DNA of 64,000 bases. It comes from Bog-473 sp963728845 (GTDB lineage Bacteria; Actinomycetota; Acidimicrobiia; Acidimicrobiales; RAAP-2). The stretch lies in contig CAVSLS010000020.1 of the NCBI GenBank assembly GCA_963728845.1, positions 1 through 64,000 of the forward strand, given 5' to 3'. Positions 49,590-61,586 of the stretch are shown one piece after another (the first letter of the stretch is position 1; the number at the start of each line of letters is the position of its first letter). The notes beneath the pieces are model-generated. The model was not told the DNA's origin. It did not search any database and saw nothing but the letters and a program-made list of their open reading frames with translations. The position numbers were made by a program, and so were the translations under genes.

Positions 49590-49593
<4 letters not shown>

Positions 49594-50872
49594 GCGGTGG
49601 CGAAGGAAACGGTCTGCTCGCGGCCCGGTCCCACCCCGACGAGGCGGACGGGCACGCCGATCTGCTCGGACAAGAACGCAATGTAGTCGCGGGCGGCCGC
49701 GGGCATGTCGCCGGGGGCGGTGGCCGCGCTGAGGTCCGTGCGCCAGCCCGGCAGCTCCTCGTAGACGGGCACGGCCTTGTGGAAGGTCGACTGATGGTAG
49801 GGCAGGTGGGTGAAGCGGATGCCGTCGGCCTCGTAGGCGACGCAGACCTTGACCGTCTCGAAGGTGTCGAGCACGTCGAGCTTGGTCAGCGCCACCTCGG
49901 TCAGCGAGTTGAGGCGCACGGCCTGGCGCAGCATGACGGCGTCGAACCATCCGCAGCGCCGCTTGCGCCCCGTGTTGGTCCCGAACTCGTGGCCGCGCTC
50001 GACGAGCAGCTCGCCGACGTCGTTGTCCTGCTCGGTCGGGAACGGCCCGGCGCCGACGCGGGTGACGTAGGCCTTGGCGATGCCGATCACCCGCTCGATG
50101 TCGCGGGGGCCGAGGCCCGACCCGGTGCAGGCGCCCCCGGCGACGGGGTTGGAGGAGGTCACGAAGGGATAGGTCCCGTGGTCGAGGTCCAAGAAGGTGG
50201 CCTGGGCGCCCTCGAGCAGCACCTCGCGGCCCTTGTCCATGGCGTCGTGGACCATGCCCACCGTGTCGCCCACCATCGGCTCGATCCGAGGGGCGTACTC
50301 GCCCAGGTAGCGCTCCGCGATGTCGGCGGCCGACAGCGGCAGCCGGTTGTACACCTTGGCCAGGACGGCGTTCTTCTCCTTGAGGGCGACGTCGAGCTTC
50401 TGGCGGAAGATCTTGGGGTCGAAGAGGTCCTGCACACGGATCCCGACCCGGGAGGCCTTGTCGGCGTAGGCCGGGCCGATGCCGCGCTTGGTCGTCCCCA
50501 GCGCGTTCTTCCCGAGGTAGCGCTCGGTCACCCGGTCGAGCTCCTGGTGGTACGGCATGATCAGGTGGGCGTTGCCGCTCACGACCAGGCGGGAGGTGTC
50601 GACGCCCTTGCGGCCAGCATGTCGAGCTCCTCGAGGAGCACGGCCGGGTCCACGACGACGCCGTTGCCGATGACGGGGGTGATGTGGTCGTAGAGGATCC
50701 CGCTCGGCACGAGCTGGAGGGCGAAGGCCTCGCCGTCGACGACGATGCGGTGGCCGGCGTTGTGGCCACCCTGGTAGCGCACGACCATGTGCATCTCGCG
50801 GGCGAGGTGATCGGTGAGCTTGCCCTTCCCCTCGTCGCCCCACTGGGTCCCGACCACCACGGTTGCGGGCAC
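49590..50872 (-). CDS. purA: adenylosuccinate synthetase, frameshifted
   Basis: About 427 residues. It makes adenylosuccinate from IMP and Asp with GTP. VVVGTQWGDEGKGKLTDHLA is the catalytic Asp/P-loop-like segment, YQGGHNAGHRIVVDG the IMP site, and LGTTKRGIGPAYADKASRVG and LLEGAQATFLDLDHGTYPFV further signatures. A base is missing near 50612. The GTG at 50872 has GGAGAG 5 bases upstream. It heads the minus-strand purine operon. Confidence 0.92.
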
Positions 50873-51075
50873 GCGTCTCTCCGTTCGCTTGGTCGCCTCG
50901 GATTACGCACCAGTGTATCCCTCCCCGAAACGGGGGTCCGCAAATGGGGTGGCCCGGGCCGACCGCTTCCGGCGGGCCCTGGTCACCCAAGGGGCGCCGG
51001 CGACGCGGCTAGCGTGCCTTCCGACCGGGACGGTCTCGGCGGTGCGGGGCAAAGCGGCAAACGGAAGGCGGGCCG
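50873..51075. other. divergent promoter region of purA and the second repeat protein
   Basis: On the minus strand TACACT (50917-50912) is a plausible -10 for purA, giving a leader of about 35 bases. CCCCG-AAA-CGGGG (about 50923-50935) is a small perfect hairpin further upstream. No operator or riboswitch is seen. Confidence 0.35.
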
Positions 51076-52386
51076 ATGCATCTCCGGGATCGCGTACGTC
51101 GATGGGCGGCATTGTCGTTGGCGAGCGTCGTGCTCGGCGCCGTGCCCGTGCTCGCACGTCGGGGCCACCGACGGAACACCCGCCGGCGCAACGGCGCCGG
51201 CACTGAGCGTGACACCCACCAGCCTCGCGTTCCCAGAGACCACGCTCGGGGACTTCAGGGTCATGGCGTTCACCGTGACGAACAACAGCGCGAACGACGG
51301 ACGTGATCAGCGGTTACGCGCCCTCCGGTGCGGACCCCGACGACTTTGGTGCACTCCCCGGGACCAACTGCACGACGGACGCGGCCGACAACATCGATCT
51401 TGCCGCCGGCTCGTCGTGCTCCGTCGCTGGCGGTCTTCAACCCGGGCGCGCTAGGTGCGCGCTCCGCCACGCTGACCCTGGGGGACGCGGCCAACTCGGG
51501 TGCCGCCGTCGCGGTCTCCGGTGTCGGGGGGATCGGCTACTACCAGGTCGACACCGCCGGAGCGGTCGCCTACGCGGGCGACGCGAACTATTTCGGCGAC
51601 GCGTCGAAGATCGCGCTGAACAAGCCCATCGTGGCCATCGCCCCCACCGGTGACGACGGTGGCTACTGGCTGGTGGCCTCCGACGGCGGCATCTTCAACT
51701 ACGGCAGCAGTGCCGGCTTCTTCGGCTCGGCCGGCGCCCTCCCCCTCAACAAGCCGATCGTGGGCATGGCCGCCTCCGGTGACGGCCTGGGGTACTGGCT
51801 GGTGGCCTCCGACGGCGGCATCTTCGACTACGGCGACGCCGGCTTCTACGGCTCCGCCGGGTCCATCCACCTGAACAAGCCGATCGTGGGCATGGCGCCG
51901 ACGCCCGACGGCGGGGGGTACTGGCTGGTGGCCTCCGACGGCGGCATCTTCACGTACGGCGACGCCGGCTTCTACGGCTCCGCCGGATCGATCCACCTGA
52001 ACAAGCCGATCGTGGGCATGGCGGCCACGCCCGACGGCCGCGGGTACTGGCTCGTGGCCTCCGACGGCGGCATCTTCACCTACGGTGACGCGCTCTTCCA
52101 CGGCTCCGCCGGGGGCCTCAGCCTGAACCAGCCCATCGTCGCCATGGCCGCGATGCCCGACGGCGGCGGCTACTGGTTCAGCGCGGTCGACGGCGGGCTC
52201 TTCGACTACGGCACCGCGCCGTTCCTGGGCAGCGGCACGGGAATTGGTCTGGGACCGGTGGTGGACATGGCAAGCGACGGTGGCCCGACGGTGCAGGCGA
52301 ACGCCGATGAGCCTGCGGTCCGTCACCTGTTGCAGCACGGCGGCTGGGCCGTGCTCCCGTCGGAGCCACGCGCCGCCGGCCACTGA
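51076..52386 (+). CDS. secreted ASH-domain plus GYWLVASDGGIF propeller protein, frameshifted three times
   Basis: About 436 residues. It starts at the ATG at 51076 (signal: VRRWAALSLASVVLGAVPVL). Residues about 30-150 are an ASH/choice-of-anchor-D-like beta domain (LSVTPTSLAFPETTLGDFRV and SVAVFNPGALGARSATLTLG). The rest is six 42-residue propeller units such as GYWLVASDGGIFTYGDAGF with LNKPIVGMAATPDG. One-base insertions near 51165, 51300 and 51430 must be removed. No enzymatic motif. Surface or secreted. It is a relative of the gene at 32869 but with a different N-terminal domain. Confidence 0.75.
51537..52290 (+). repeat. six coding repeats of about 126 bp
   Basis: Units 2 to 5 are highly similar at DNA level (TGGCTGGTGGCCTCCGACGG recurs), matching the repeats in the gene at 32869. 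The two distant arrays share enough identity to recombine. Confidence 0.75.
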
Positions 52387-52408
52387 GGGTCGAGGCGAAC
52401 GAAGGCTG

Positions 52409-52465
52409 GGGAACACCTCTGTGAACTCTAAACATCCATTGCGGTTTAGAGTTTCGTGAGAACCA
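52409..52465. repeat. intergenic palindrome, element 3
   Basis: AACTCTAAAC (52424-52433) and GTTTAGAGTT (52444-52453) form a perfect 10-bp stem with a 10-base loop. Weaker symmetry extends outward (GAACACCTCTGTG against TTCGTGAGAACC). The left arm TCTGTGAACTCTAAAC resembles the left arm of element 2 (TCTGAAAACTCTCAA). It stands between convergent genes, so it may also terminate transcription. Confidence 0.65.
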
Positions 52466-52542
52466 TCCCGCCCGAGCCGAGGCACCAGCCTGACGACCCT
52501 GTGCACGCCGTGCGCCGAGACACTCCCGGCGGCGGGCGGGCT

Positions 52543-52595
52543 CTACCGCAGCACGATCTTGTCGTCCTCCACCGCGACGGTGACCAGCGGCACCT
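52543..52595 (-). pseudogene. detached 3' tail of clpB
   Basis: Read on the minus strand it encodes KVPLVTVAVEDDKIVLR and a stop, almost the same as the last codons of clpB (GATVTVAVDDDKIVLRG, stop). About 45 of the bases match, including ACGACAAGATCGTGCTGCG. The fragment is separated from the intact clpB end by element 4 and flanked on the other side by element 3. It has no start or upstream body. It is a relic of a duplication or of an element that once inserted at the clpB 3' end. Confidence 0.7.
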
Positions 52596-52597
52596 TT

Positions 52598-52628
52598 CCG
52601 GGAACTACGCCACTGGAGTAGTTCCCGG
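52598..52628. repeat. intergenic palindrome, element 4
   Basis: CCGGGAACTAC (52598-52608) and GTAGTTCCCGG (52618-52628) are perfect 11-bp arms around GCCACTGGA, and even the centre is near symmetric. The right arm TAGTTCCCGGA is shared with element 1 at 28058. It lies between clpB and its detached tail. Confidence 0.7.
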
Positions 52629-52675
52629 ACCACCCGGCGGACGGACCACGGCTCGAGGCCCGCCGCAGGCTGGCC

Positions 52676-55169
<2,494 letters not shown>

Positions 55170-55271
55170 GCGCCCATCTCTCTCTTCACGGTCTTCGTGT
55201 TCTGGTCGTTGCTCGTCGTCGTGTCTTGCTCTTCGTCGTGTCGTCGCTCTTCGTCGTGTCCCAGCCCCGCC

Positions 55272-55670
55272 TCACGACCCCGACGCTCCCGAGCGGCGCC
55301 CGCGGTAGGGCGCCACGGCCTGGCGCACGGGGACCAGGTCACGCCGGTACTGGCGGTGGGTGGCGGCCACGGCGTCGAGCGCCTGGGCCCGCACCTCGAC
55401 CAGCTCCTCGCGCAAACGGGCGAGCTCGGCCTCGAGCTGGAGCACCCGCCGCACCCCCTCGAGGTTCAACCCGGTCGCCGTCAGCTCCTGGATGTGACGC
55501 AGCCGCTCCAGGTCGCGCTCGGAGAAGCGCCGGCTCCCGCCGCTCGTGCGCGACGGGTCGAGCAGGCCCTTGCGCTCGTAGATGCGCAGGGTCTGCGGAT
55601 GCATCCCGGTCAGCTCGGCCGCGACCGAGATGACGTAGACGGCCTGGTTGGCGTCGCGGTCGGCCGTCAC
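55272..55670 (-). CDS. hspR: heat-shock repressor HspR, MerR type
   Basis: An intact 132-residue protein. AVYVISVAAELTGMHPQTLR and IYERKGLLDPSRTSGGSRRF are the MerR helix-turn-helix and wing. A coiled-coil (QLEAELARLREELVEVRAQA) follows. HspR binds HAIR sites with DnaK as co-repressor. A HAIR-like site lies in the dnaK promoter at 59373-59393. It sits between dnaJ and clpB, as in Streptomyces and mycobacteria. Confidence 0.93.
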   Translation of the reverse strand: MTADRDANQAVYVISVAAELTGMHPQTLRIYERKGLLDPSRTSGGSRRFSERDLERLRHIQELTATGLNLEGVRRVLQLEAELARLREELVEVRAQALDAVAATHRQYRRDLVPVRQAVAPYRGRRSGASGS

Positions 55671-55691
55671 GTCCTCGCCCCGATCACCTCA

Positions 55692-56792
55692 TCACCCGTC
55701 CACTGCGATACGCGGTGCGGCCTCGGTCACCGCGGCCAACGACTCGACGGCCGCCCGCTGCTCGTCGGTGAGCTCGGTCGGCACCACGATCTCCACCTTG
55801 ACCAGCAGGTCGCCCGGTTTGGACCCGTTGCGCCCCGATCCTCCCGGGACGCCCCGGCCACGCACGCGCAGCACCTTGCCCGACGCCGTGCCCGGCGGGA
55901 CCTTCAGCGTCACCTTGTTGTCGAGGGTGGGCACGGTGATCGTCGTGCCGAGCGCGGCCTCGGGGTACGTGATCGGCACCGTGATCGTGAGGTTGCGCCC
56001 GCTGCGCCCGAACACCGGGTGGTGGGCCACGTGGACGACCACGTAGAGATCACCGGGGGGCGCCATGCCCTGCCCCGGCGCGCCGCGGCCCTTGACCCTG
56101 ATCCGCTGCCCGCCCTCGACGCCGGGTGGGATGCGGACCTTGACCGAGCGCACCTTTTGCTCCGTGCCCGTGCCCCGGCAGACCGGGCACGGCGTGTCGA
56201 AGAGCGTGCCGCGGCCCACGCAGTCGGGGCACACGGTGCTGAGGGAGAACAGCCCCTGGTTGTCGTTGAGGCTCCCCGTCCCGCCACAGCGCGGGCAGGT
56301 GTGCGTCGAGGTGCCGGGGGCCGCCCCGCTGCCGCGGCAGTTCGAGCAGCGCACCTCCTGGGGCACGTTCACCGACGTGGTGACCCCGTGGACGGCGTCC
56401 TGGAACGAGAGGTGGAGCTGCGCCTCCATGTCGGCACCGCGCTGGGGTCCGCGCTGGGTGCGCGTGCGGCCGCCGCCGAACAGGCCGCCGAAGAGGTCGC
56501 TCAGGTCACCCATGTCCTCCATGCGGAAGGTGCCGCCGCCGGGCTGGCCGAAGCCGCCGATCGGACCGTGCGTGCGCACCTCGTCGTACTCCTTGCGCTT
56601 CTCCGCATCGCCCAGCACGTCGTAGGCCGCGCTGATCTCCTTGAAGCGCTCCTCGGATCCCGGGTTGGCGTCGGGGTGGTGCTGCTTCGCCAGCTTCCGG
56701 TAGGCGCGCGTGATCTCCTTGTCCGACGCCGTCGGCACGACGCCGAGCACCTTGTAGTAGTCCTTCTCGAACCATTCGCGTTGTGCGGCCAT
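55692..56792 (-). CDS. dnaJ: molecular chaperone DnaJ
   Basis: An intact 366-residue protein. J domain DYYKVLGVVPTASDKEITRA with HPD in AKQHHPDANPG. A Gly/Phe-rich part (GGFGQPGGGTF) is followed by the four zinc-finger motifs CSNCRGSG, CPRCGGTG, CPDCVGRG and CPVCRGTG, then the substrate-binding C-terminal domain. It delivers clients to DnaK and stimulates ATP hydrolysis. Second DnaJ type with KDYYKVLGV as in actinobacterial DnaJ1. Confidence 0.93.
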   Translation of the reverse strand: MAAQREWFEKDYYKVLGVVPTASDKEITRAYRKLAKQHHPDANPGSEERFKEISAAYDVLGDAEKRKEYDEVRTHGPIGGFGQPGGGTFRMEDMGDLSDLFGGLFGGGRTRTQRGPQRGADMEAQLHLSFQDAVHGVTTSVNVPQEVRCSNCRGSGAAPGTSTHTCPRCGGTGSLNDNQGLFSLSTVCPDCVGRGTLFDTPCPVCRGTGTEQKVRSVKVRIPPGVEGGQRIRVKGRGAPGQGMAPPGDLYVVVHVAHHPVFGRSGRNLTITVPITYPEAALGTTITVPTLDNKVTLKVPPGTASGKVLRVRGRGVPGGSGRNGSKPGDLLVKVEIVVPTELTDEQRAAVESLAAVTEAAPRIAVDG

Positions 56793-56800
56793 GGGTCAGC

Positions 56801-57422
56801 TCACCCCCGCACGCGGACCATGGCGGCGCGTAGGCCCTGTCCCTTCCAGCGGTAGCCGGAGCGCAGCACCTCCTCCACCATGGTCTGGCCGCCGTCACCC
56901 CGTCACCCTCTGAGTGCGCGACGGCGTCGTGCACCGACGGGTCGAAGGGAACCTCGGCCTGGTCCACGCGCTCGAGCCCCTCCTTGGAGAGGATGTCCAT
57001 CAGCATGGCCCGCGAGGCGCGCAACGCCTTGCCGCTCTCGTTGACGTCGAGCGACTCGTTCAGGTGCGCCTCGGCGAGGTCGAGCGCATCGAGCACCGGC
57101 AGCAGCTTCTCCACCAGGTTCGCCGCGGCGCGGGCCGACTGCTCCTCCTGGAGCCGGGTGATCCGCTTGCGGTAGTTCTCGAAGTCGGCCTGGGTGCGCT
57201 GCAGCGCGAGCAGGTACTCGTCCCGCTCGCGCGCCAGCAGCTCCCGCGGATCGGCCTCCTCGGCCAGTGCGCTTGGAATGCTCCGACTCGACCCCGTTCC
57301 CCTTCGACCTTGGACTGCGCCGGGACCGCGGCACGGGCGGCGGCGTCAGCCTCCTCCTCGGCCGCCTCGGCCTCGGAGTACGCAGACTCCTCCTCGGGCA
57401 TGGCCTCGTCGCCGAAGCTCAT
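56801..57422 (-). CDS. grpE: nucleotide exchange factor GrpE, frameshifted
   Basis: About 206 residues. The acidic N-terminus (PEEESAYSEAEAAEEEADAA) is followed by the long dimer helix (LLALQRTQADFENYRKRITR) and the beta domain (VDQAEVPFDPSVHDAV, then MVEEVLRSGYRWKGQGLR and AAMVRVRG). Shifts are needed near 57275 and near 56895, the second in a GGGG run that is probably one G short. ATG at 57422 overlaps the dnaK stop. It releases ADP from DnaK. Confidence 0.9.
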
Positions 57423-59278
57423 TGCTCATCGACGATCTCGGCGTCGACGACGTCGTCGTCCGACCCGCCCTCGGCCTGACCCTCGGGACCGGCGCCGCCC
57501 ATGCCGTCACCACCGACACCGCCACCGGCCGACTGCGAGGCCGACGCCTGCTCGTACAGGCGCTGGCTGAAGCTCTGGCTCACGCCGACGAGCTTCTCGG
57601 TGGCGTCCTTGATGGCCTCGACGGAAGTACCGTCCAGCGCCTCTTTCACGCCCTTCAACGCGTCCTCGACGTCGTCCTTCTCGGAGCCCTCGAACTTCTC
57701 GCCCTGCTCCTTGAGCAGCTTCTCGGTCTGGTACACGAGGGTGTCGGCGGTGTTGCGCACCTCGGCCTCCTCGCGGCGCTGGCGGTCGTCCTCGGCGTGG
57801 GCCTCGGCGTCGCGCACCATGCGCTCGATGTCGTCCTTGGCCAGCGAGGACTGGCCCGTGATCGTCATCGACTGCTCCTTGCCCGTCGCCTTGTCCTGGG
57901 CGTGCACGTGGACGATGCCGTTGGCGTCGATGTCGAACGTGACCTCGATCTGCGGGACGCCCCGCGGCGCCGGCGGCAGGTCGACCAGCTGGAACTTGCC
58001 GAGCGTCTTGTTGTACATCGCCATCTCGCGCTCACCCTGGAGCACGTGGATCTCGACCGACGGCTGGTTGTCCTCGGCCGTGGTGAAGATCTCCGACCGC
58101 TTGGTCGGGATGGTGGTGTTGCGCTCGATGAGGCGGTGCATCACCTGCCCCTTGGTCTCGATGCCGAGCGACAGCGGCGTGACGTCGAGCAGCAGGATGT
58201 CCTTCACCTCGCCCTTGAGCACACCCGCCTGCACGGCGGCGCCGATGGCGACGACCTCGTCGGGGTTCACGCCCTTGTGGGGCTCCTTGCCCGTGAGGTT
58301 CTGCACGAGCTCCTGCACGGCCGGGATCCGGGTGGACCCGCCGACCAGCACGACATGGTCGATGTCGGAGGTCTTCAGGCCGGCGTCCTTGATGGCGGCC
58401 TCGAACGGCGCCACGCAGGCCTGGACCAGGTCGGCGGTCAGCTCGTTGAACTTGGCCCGCGTCAGCTTGAGGTCGAGGTGCTTCGGCCCCTCGGACGTGG
58501 CGGTGATGAAGGGCAGGTTGATCTGGGTGTCCTGCACGGTCGACAGCTCGATCTTGGCCTTCTCGGCCGCCTCCTTCAGGCGCTGCATGGCCATCTTGTC
58601 CTGGGACAGGTCGACGCCCTCGGTGTTCTTGAACTCGGTCACCAGCCACTCGATGACCTTGTCGTCCCAGTCGTCGCCGCCGAGCTTGGTGTTGCCCGAG
58701 GTCGACTTCACCTCGAAGACGCCCTCGCCGATCTCGAGCACCGAGACGTCGAACGTCCCGCCGCCCAGGTCGAACACGAGGACGGTGCGGTCGGAGTCCT
58801 CCTTGTCGAGCCCGTAGGCCAGCGCGGCGGCCGTCGGCTCGTTGATGATGCGGAGCACCTCGAGGCCGGCGATCGCCCCGGCCTCCTTGGTGGCCGTGCG
58901 CTGCGCGTCGTCGAAGTACGCGGGCACGGTGATGACGGCCTGGGTCACGGTGTCGCCGAGGTACGCCTCGGCGTCCCTCTTGAGCTTGCCCAGAATGCGG
59001 GCCGAGATCTCCTGGGCCGTGTAGGCCTTGCCGTCGATGTCGACGGTCCACGACGTCCCCATGTGGCGCTTGACCGAGCGGATGGTCCGGTCGGGGTTGG
59101 TGATGGCCTGGCGCTTGGCCACCTCGCCGACGAGCACCTCGCCCGTCTTGGAGAAGCCCACCACCGACGGGGTGGTGCGCCCACCCTCGGCGTTCGGGAT
59201 CACGACGGGCTCGCCCGCCTCCAACACGCTGACCACCGAGTTGGTGGTTCCCAGGTCGATTCCTACGGCCTTGGCCAT
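57419..59278 (-). CDS. dnaK: molecular chaperone DnaK
   Basis: An intact 619-residue Hsp70. AVGIDLGTTNSVVSVLEAGE is the phosphate-1 motif, VLVFDLGGGTFDVSVLEIG phosphate 2, and VVLVGGSTRIPAVQELV the adenosine motif. The substrate-binding domain (LLLDVTPLSLGIETKGQVMH) and lid follow, with a Gly-rich tail and an acidic end DDDVVDAEIVDEQ. The start ATG has GGAAGGAC upstream. First gene of the dnaK-grpE-dnaJ-hspR-clpB operon. Confidence 0.96.
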   Translation of the reverse strand: MAKAVGIDLGTTNSVVSVLEAGEPVVIPNAEGGRTTPSVVGFSKTGEVLVGEVAKRQAITNPDRTIRSVKRHMGTSWTVDIDGKAYTAQEISARILGKLKRDAEAYLGDTVTQAVITVPAYFDDAQRTATKEAGAIAGLEVLRIINEPTAAALAYGLDKEDSDRTVLVFDLGGGTFDVSVLEIGEGVFEVKSTSGNTKLGGDDWDDKVIEWLVTEFKNTEGVDLSQDKMAMQRLKEAAEKAKIELSTVQDTQINLPFITATSEGPKHLDLKLTRAKFNELTADLVQACVAPFEAAIKDAGLKTSDIDHVVLVGGSTRIPAVQELVQNLTGKEPHKGVNPDEVVAIGAAVQAGVLKGEVKDILLLDVTPLSLGIETKGQVMHRLIERNTTIPTKRSEIFTTAEDNQPSVEIHVLQGEREMAMYNKTLGKFQLVDLPPAPRGVPQIEVTFDIDANGIVHVHAQDKATGKEQSMTITGQSSLAKDDIERMVRDAEAHAEDDRQRREEAEVRNTADTLVYQTEKLLKEQGEKFEGSEKDDVEDALKGVKEALDGTSVEAIKDATEKLVGVSQSFSQRLYEQASASQSAGGGVGGDGMGGAGPEGQAEGGSDDDVVDAEIVDEQ

Positions 59279-59361
59279 TTTCTGCAGTCCTTCCGGTTGT
59301 CTGTGCTCTGCCAGTGCCTGCTGGCGTCCTTTTCATCGGTCTCTTGAGTTGCTGCGCGACC

Positions 59362-59393
59362 ATTGTAGCAAAGTTGAGTGCCATAGTGTCAAG
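59362..59393 (-). promoter_or_regulatory. dnaK promoter with HAIR-like HspR operator
   Basis: On the minus strand TTGACA (59392-59387) and TACAAT (59367-59362) form a sigma-A type promoter with a 19-base spacer. CTTGACA-N7-ACTCAAC (59393-59373) matches the HAIR consensus CTTGAGT-N7-ACTCAAG at 11 of 14 positions and covers the -35 box. A further CTTGAGT half site (read on the plus strand) lies at 59343-59349 in the leader. HspR binding would block polymerase and autoregulate the operon. Confidence 0.75.
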
Positions 59394-59507
59394 ATTTCTC
59401 ATGCAACGAGGCATTGAGGCCGCGATCCCGCTGGGTTCACACAGCCAAGTGTCCAGCTCAGCGGCGCACATGGACGACGCAGTGGCGATTTGGGACCAGG
59501 TGGTGGG

Positions 59508-60585
59508 TCAGCGGATGGTGCCGACCCCGGGGACGAGCGGCAGATCGAGGGCGGTCACCCACCCGGCGGGCAGCTCGTTGACGTAGGGCACGGCGTTGAG
59601 GGCCCGGAGCCCCGTCGCCATGCAGCCGGCCGCCGCCGCATCCCGGCCCGATCCGTCGGTGAACCGGAACGCCGTCTCCTGCATGATCGACGGGGTGCCG
59701 TCGATCACCACCCGGTAGACGTCGTCCTGGTAGCCGCGGGGCCAGTCCGGCGCCGCATCGGTGCCCACCCGGTTCACGTGCTCGAGGCAGATCCGGGGCT
59801 GGCCGCCGACCAGGCCGTTCAAGGTGAACCGGATGGCGGCCACGGTCCCGGGCTGGAGCACGCCCTTGGCGGTGGTGATGGGCCGGTCGGTGACCCACTT
59901 CTCCCACGTCGAGGTGATCCCCTCGAGCTCGACGCCGATGGCGTGCGCCATCATCGGGATCGTCCCGCCCCACGACATGGCGAGGATGTCGGTGTGCTCG
60001 AGCAGGGGCGTGAACTCGGGCGGGCGCCCGATCCCCATCTCGTCCTCGTAGTCGCCCTCGTAATTGACGTAGTCGAGGATCTCGAGGGCCCGCACCTGGC
60101 GCACCTCGCTGCACAGGCCCATCAGGGTCAGAGGGAAGAGGTCGTTGGCGAAGCCCGGATCGATCCCCGTCGTGAAGCACGAGGACCCGCCGGCCTCGCA
60201 CGCCTCGGTGATCGGGTCCACCCATGACGGGGGGTTGAGCGTCATGGCGGGCCAGACCCACGGCGTCATGGCGGTCGAGCACACATCGACGCCGGCCCGG
60301 AGGAACGCTCCGATGTCCCGGATGTTGTCGTCGGCCTTGGCGGCCGTCGGGCCGTAGTGCACCAGCGCATCGGGCCTGAGGGCGATCAGGGCCTCGACGT
60401 CATCGGTGGCCCGCAGGCCGACCGGGCCCGACGCCGCAGATCTCGCCCACATCGAGGCCGACCTTGTCGGGGTTCGACACGCCGACCCCGACCAGCTCGA
60501 AGCGGGGATGACGCAGGATCTCGGGGATGACCATCTTCCCGACGAAGCCGGTGCCCCAGACGACCACGCGCTTCGGCGGGCTCAC
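59508..60585 (-). CDS. DapB-N/amine dehydrogenase-like NAD(P) enzyme, frameshifted
   Basis: About 358 residues. RVVVWGTGFVGKMVIPEILR is a Rossmann GxGxxG motif as in the dihydrodipicolinate reductase N-domain. GVDVCSTAMTPWVWPAM, GSSCFTTGIDPGFANDL and YVNYEGDYEDEMGIGRPPE resemble the NAD(P)H-dependent amine dehydrogenase-like (2,4-diaminopentanoate dehydrogenase-related) proteins of actinobacteria. One shift near 60430. The substrate is unknown. Divergent from gpm with about 110 bases between. Confidence 0.7.
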
Positions 60586-60657
60586 CTCGGCCCGGCTCCG
60601 GCCTCGGGGCGGGCAGGGAACAGCGGAGCGAACACCATGTCGGAGTTTCTAGCGGCT

Positions 60658-60688
60658 TTGCCGGCACGGCTCCGGGCTCGCATACCAT
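60658..60688 (+). promoter_or_regulatory. promoter of gpm, leaderless
   Basis: TTGCCG (60658-60663) and TACCAT (60683-60688) are spaced by 19 bases. The GTG start at 60696 is 7 bases after the -10 and no ribosome binding site is present, so the mRNA probably starts at the initiation codon. Confidence 0.55.
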
Positions 60689-60695
60689 CGCACCT

Positions 60696-61463
60696 GTGCT
60701 CGATCTGGTCCTGCTCCGCCACGGCGAATCGACCTGGAACGCCGAGAACCTGTTCACGGGCTGGGTCGACGTCGACCTGACCCCGGCCGGGGAGGCCGAG
60801 GCACGGGCCGGCGGCGAGCTGCTGGCGGCCGAGGAGGGCCTGGACCTCCGCATGCTGCACACCTCGGTCCTGACCCGGGCCATCCGCACGGCCGAGATCG
60901 CCCTGGCGGCGGCCGGGCGCAGCTGGCTCCCGGTCCGACGGGACTGGCGCCTCAACGAACGCCACTACGGGGACCTGCAGGGCAAGAACAAGGCGCAGAT
61001 CAAGCAAGAGTTCGGGGAGGCCCAGCTCCTGCTGTGGCGGCGCAGCTACGACACGCCACCCCCGCCGCTCGGCGCCGACAATCCCTACGACGTGGCCGGC
61101 GACCCGCGCTACCGCGACCTCGACCCGGGCGACGTCCCGCGCACCGAGTGCCTGGCCGACGTCGTGCGGCGGACCGTCCCCTACTGGGAGTCGGCCATCG
61201 TGCCGGACCTGCGCGCCACCGCCGCCAAGGGCGGCGCGGTGCTGGTGGCCGCGCACGGGAACTCCATCCGGGCGCTGCGCAAGCACCTCGAGGGCATCGC
61301 GGACGACGCCATCACCGGGCTCGAGATACCGACCGGCATCCCCTACCGCATGCTCCTGGAGGACGACCTGTCCGTGCGCTCCGCCGACTACCTGGGTGAC
61401 CCCGAGGCCGCGGCGGCCGCGGCGGCCGCCGTCGCCCGCCAGGCGGACCGGCCCGCCCACTGA
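60696..61463 (+). CDS. gpmA: 2,3-bisphosphoglycerate-dependent phosphoglycerate mutase
   Basis: An intact 255-residue glycolytic enzyme interconverting 2- and 3-phosphoglycerate. LVLLRHGESTWNAENLFTGW holds the phospho-His, and LNERHYGDLQGKNKAQIKQE the substrate loop. VLVAAHGNSIRALRKHLEG carries the second His, and EIPTGIPYRM follows. The length and the C-terminal Ala-rich tail are usual. GTG start after a -10 box, leaderless. Confidence 0.93.
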   Translation: MLDLVLLRHGESTWNAENLFTGWVDVDLTPAGEAEARAGGELLAAEEGLDLRMLHTSVLTRAIRTAEIALAAAGRSWLPVRRDWRLNERHYGDLQGKNKAQIKQEFGEAQLLLWRRSYDTPPPPLGADNPYDVAGDPRYRDLDPGDVPRTECLADVVRRTVPYWESAIVPDLRATAAKGGAVLVAAHGNSIRALRKHLEGIADDAITGLEIPTGIPYRMLLEDDLSVRSADYLGDPEAAAAAAAAVARQADRPAH

Positions 61464-61528
61464 GCGCCCGCCGCGCTGAGCCGCCGTGGGCCGCACGAGT
61501 AAGGCGGAGAAGGCCCCAAAAGGCGGCT

Positions 61529-61556
61529 GGCCGGGGCGCCTCGCCGCGCCCCGGCC
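61529..61556. terminator. bidirectional terminator hairpin between gpm and glnB
   Basis: GGCCGGGGCGC (61529-61539) and GCGCCCCGGCC (61546-61556) form a perfect 11-bp stem with loop CTCGCC. It lies between the convergent ends of gpm (61463) and glnB (61587) and probably stops both transcripts. No clear T-run on either side. Confidence 0.75.
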
Positions 61557-61586
61557 ATACCGACCGTCCACAGGATCCGACTCGCG

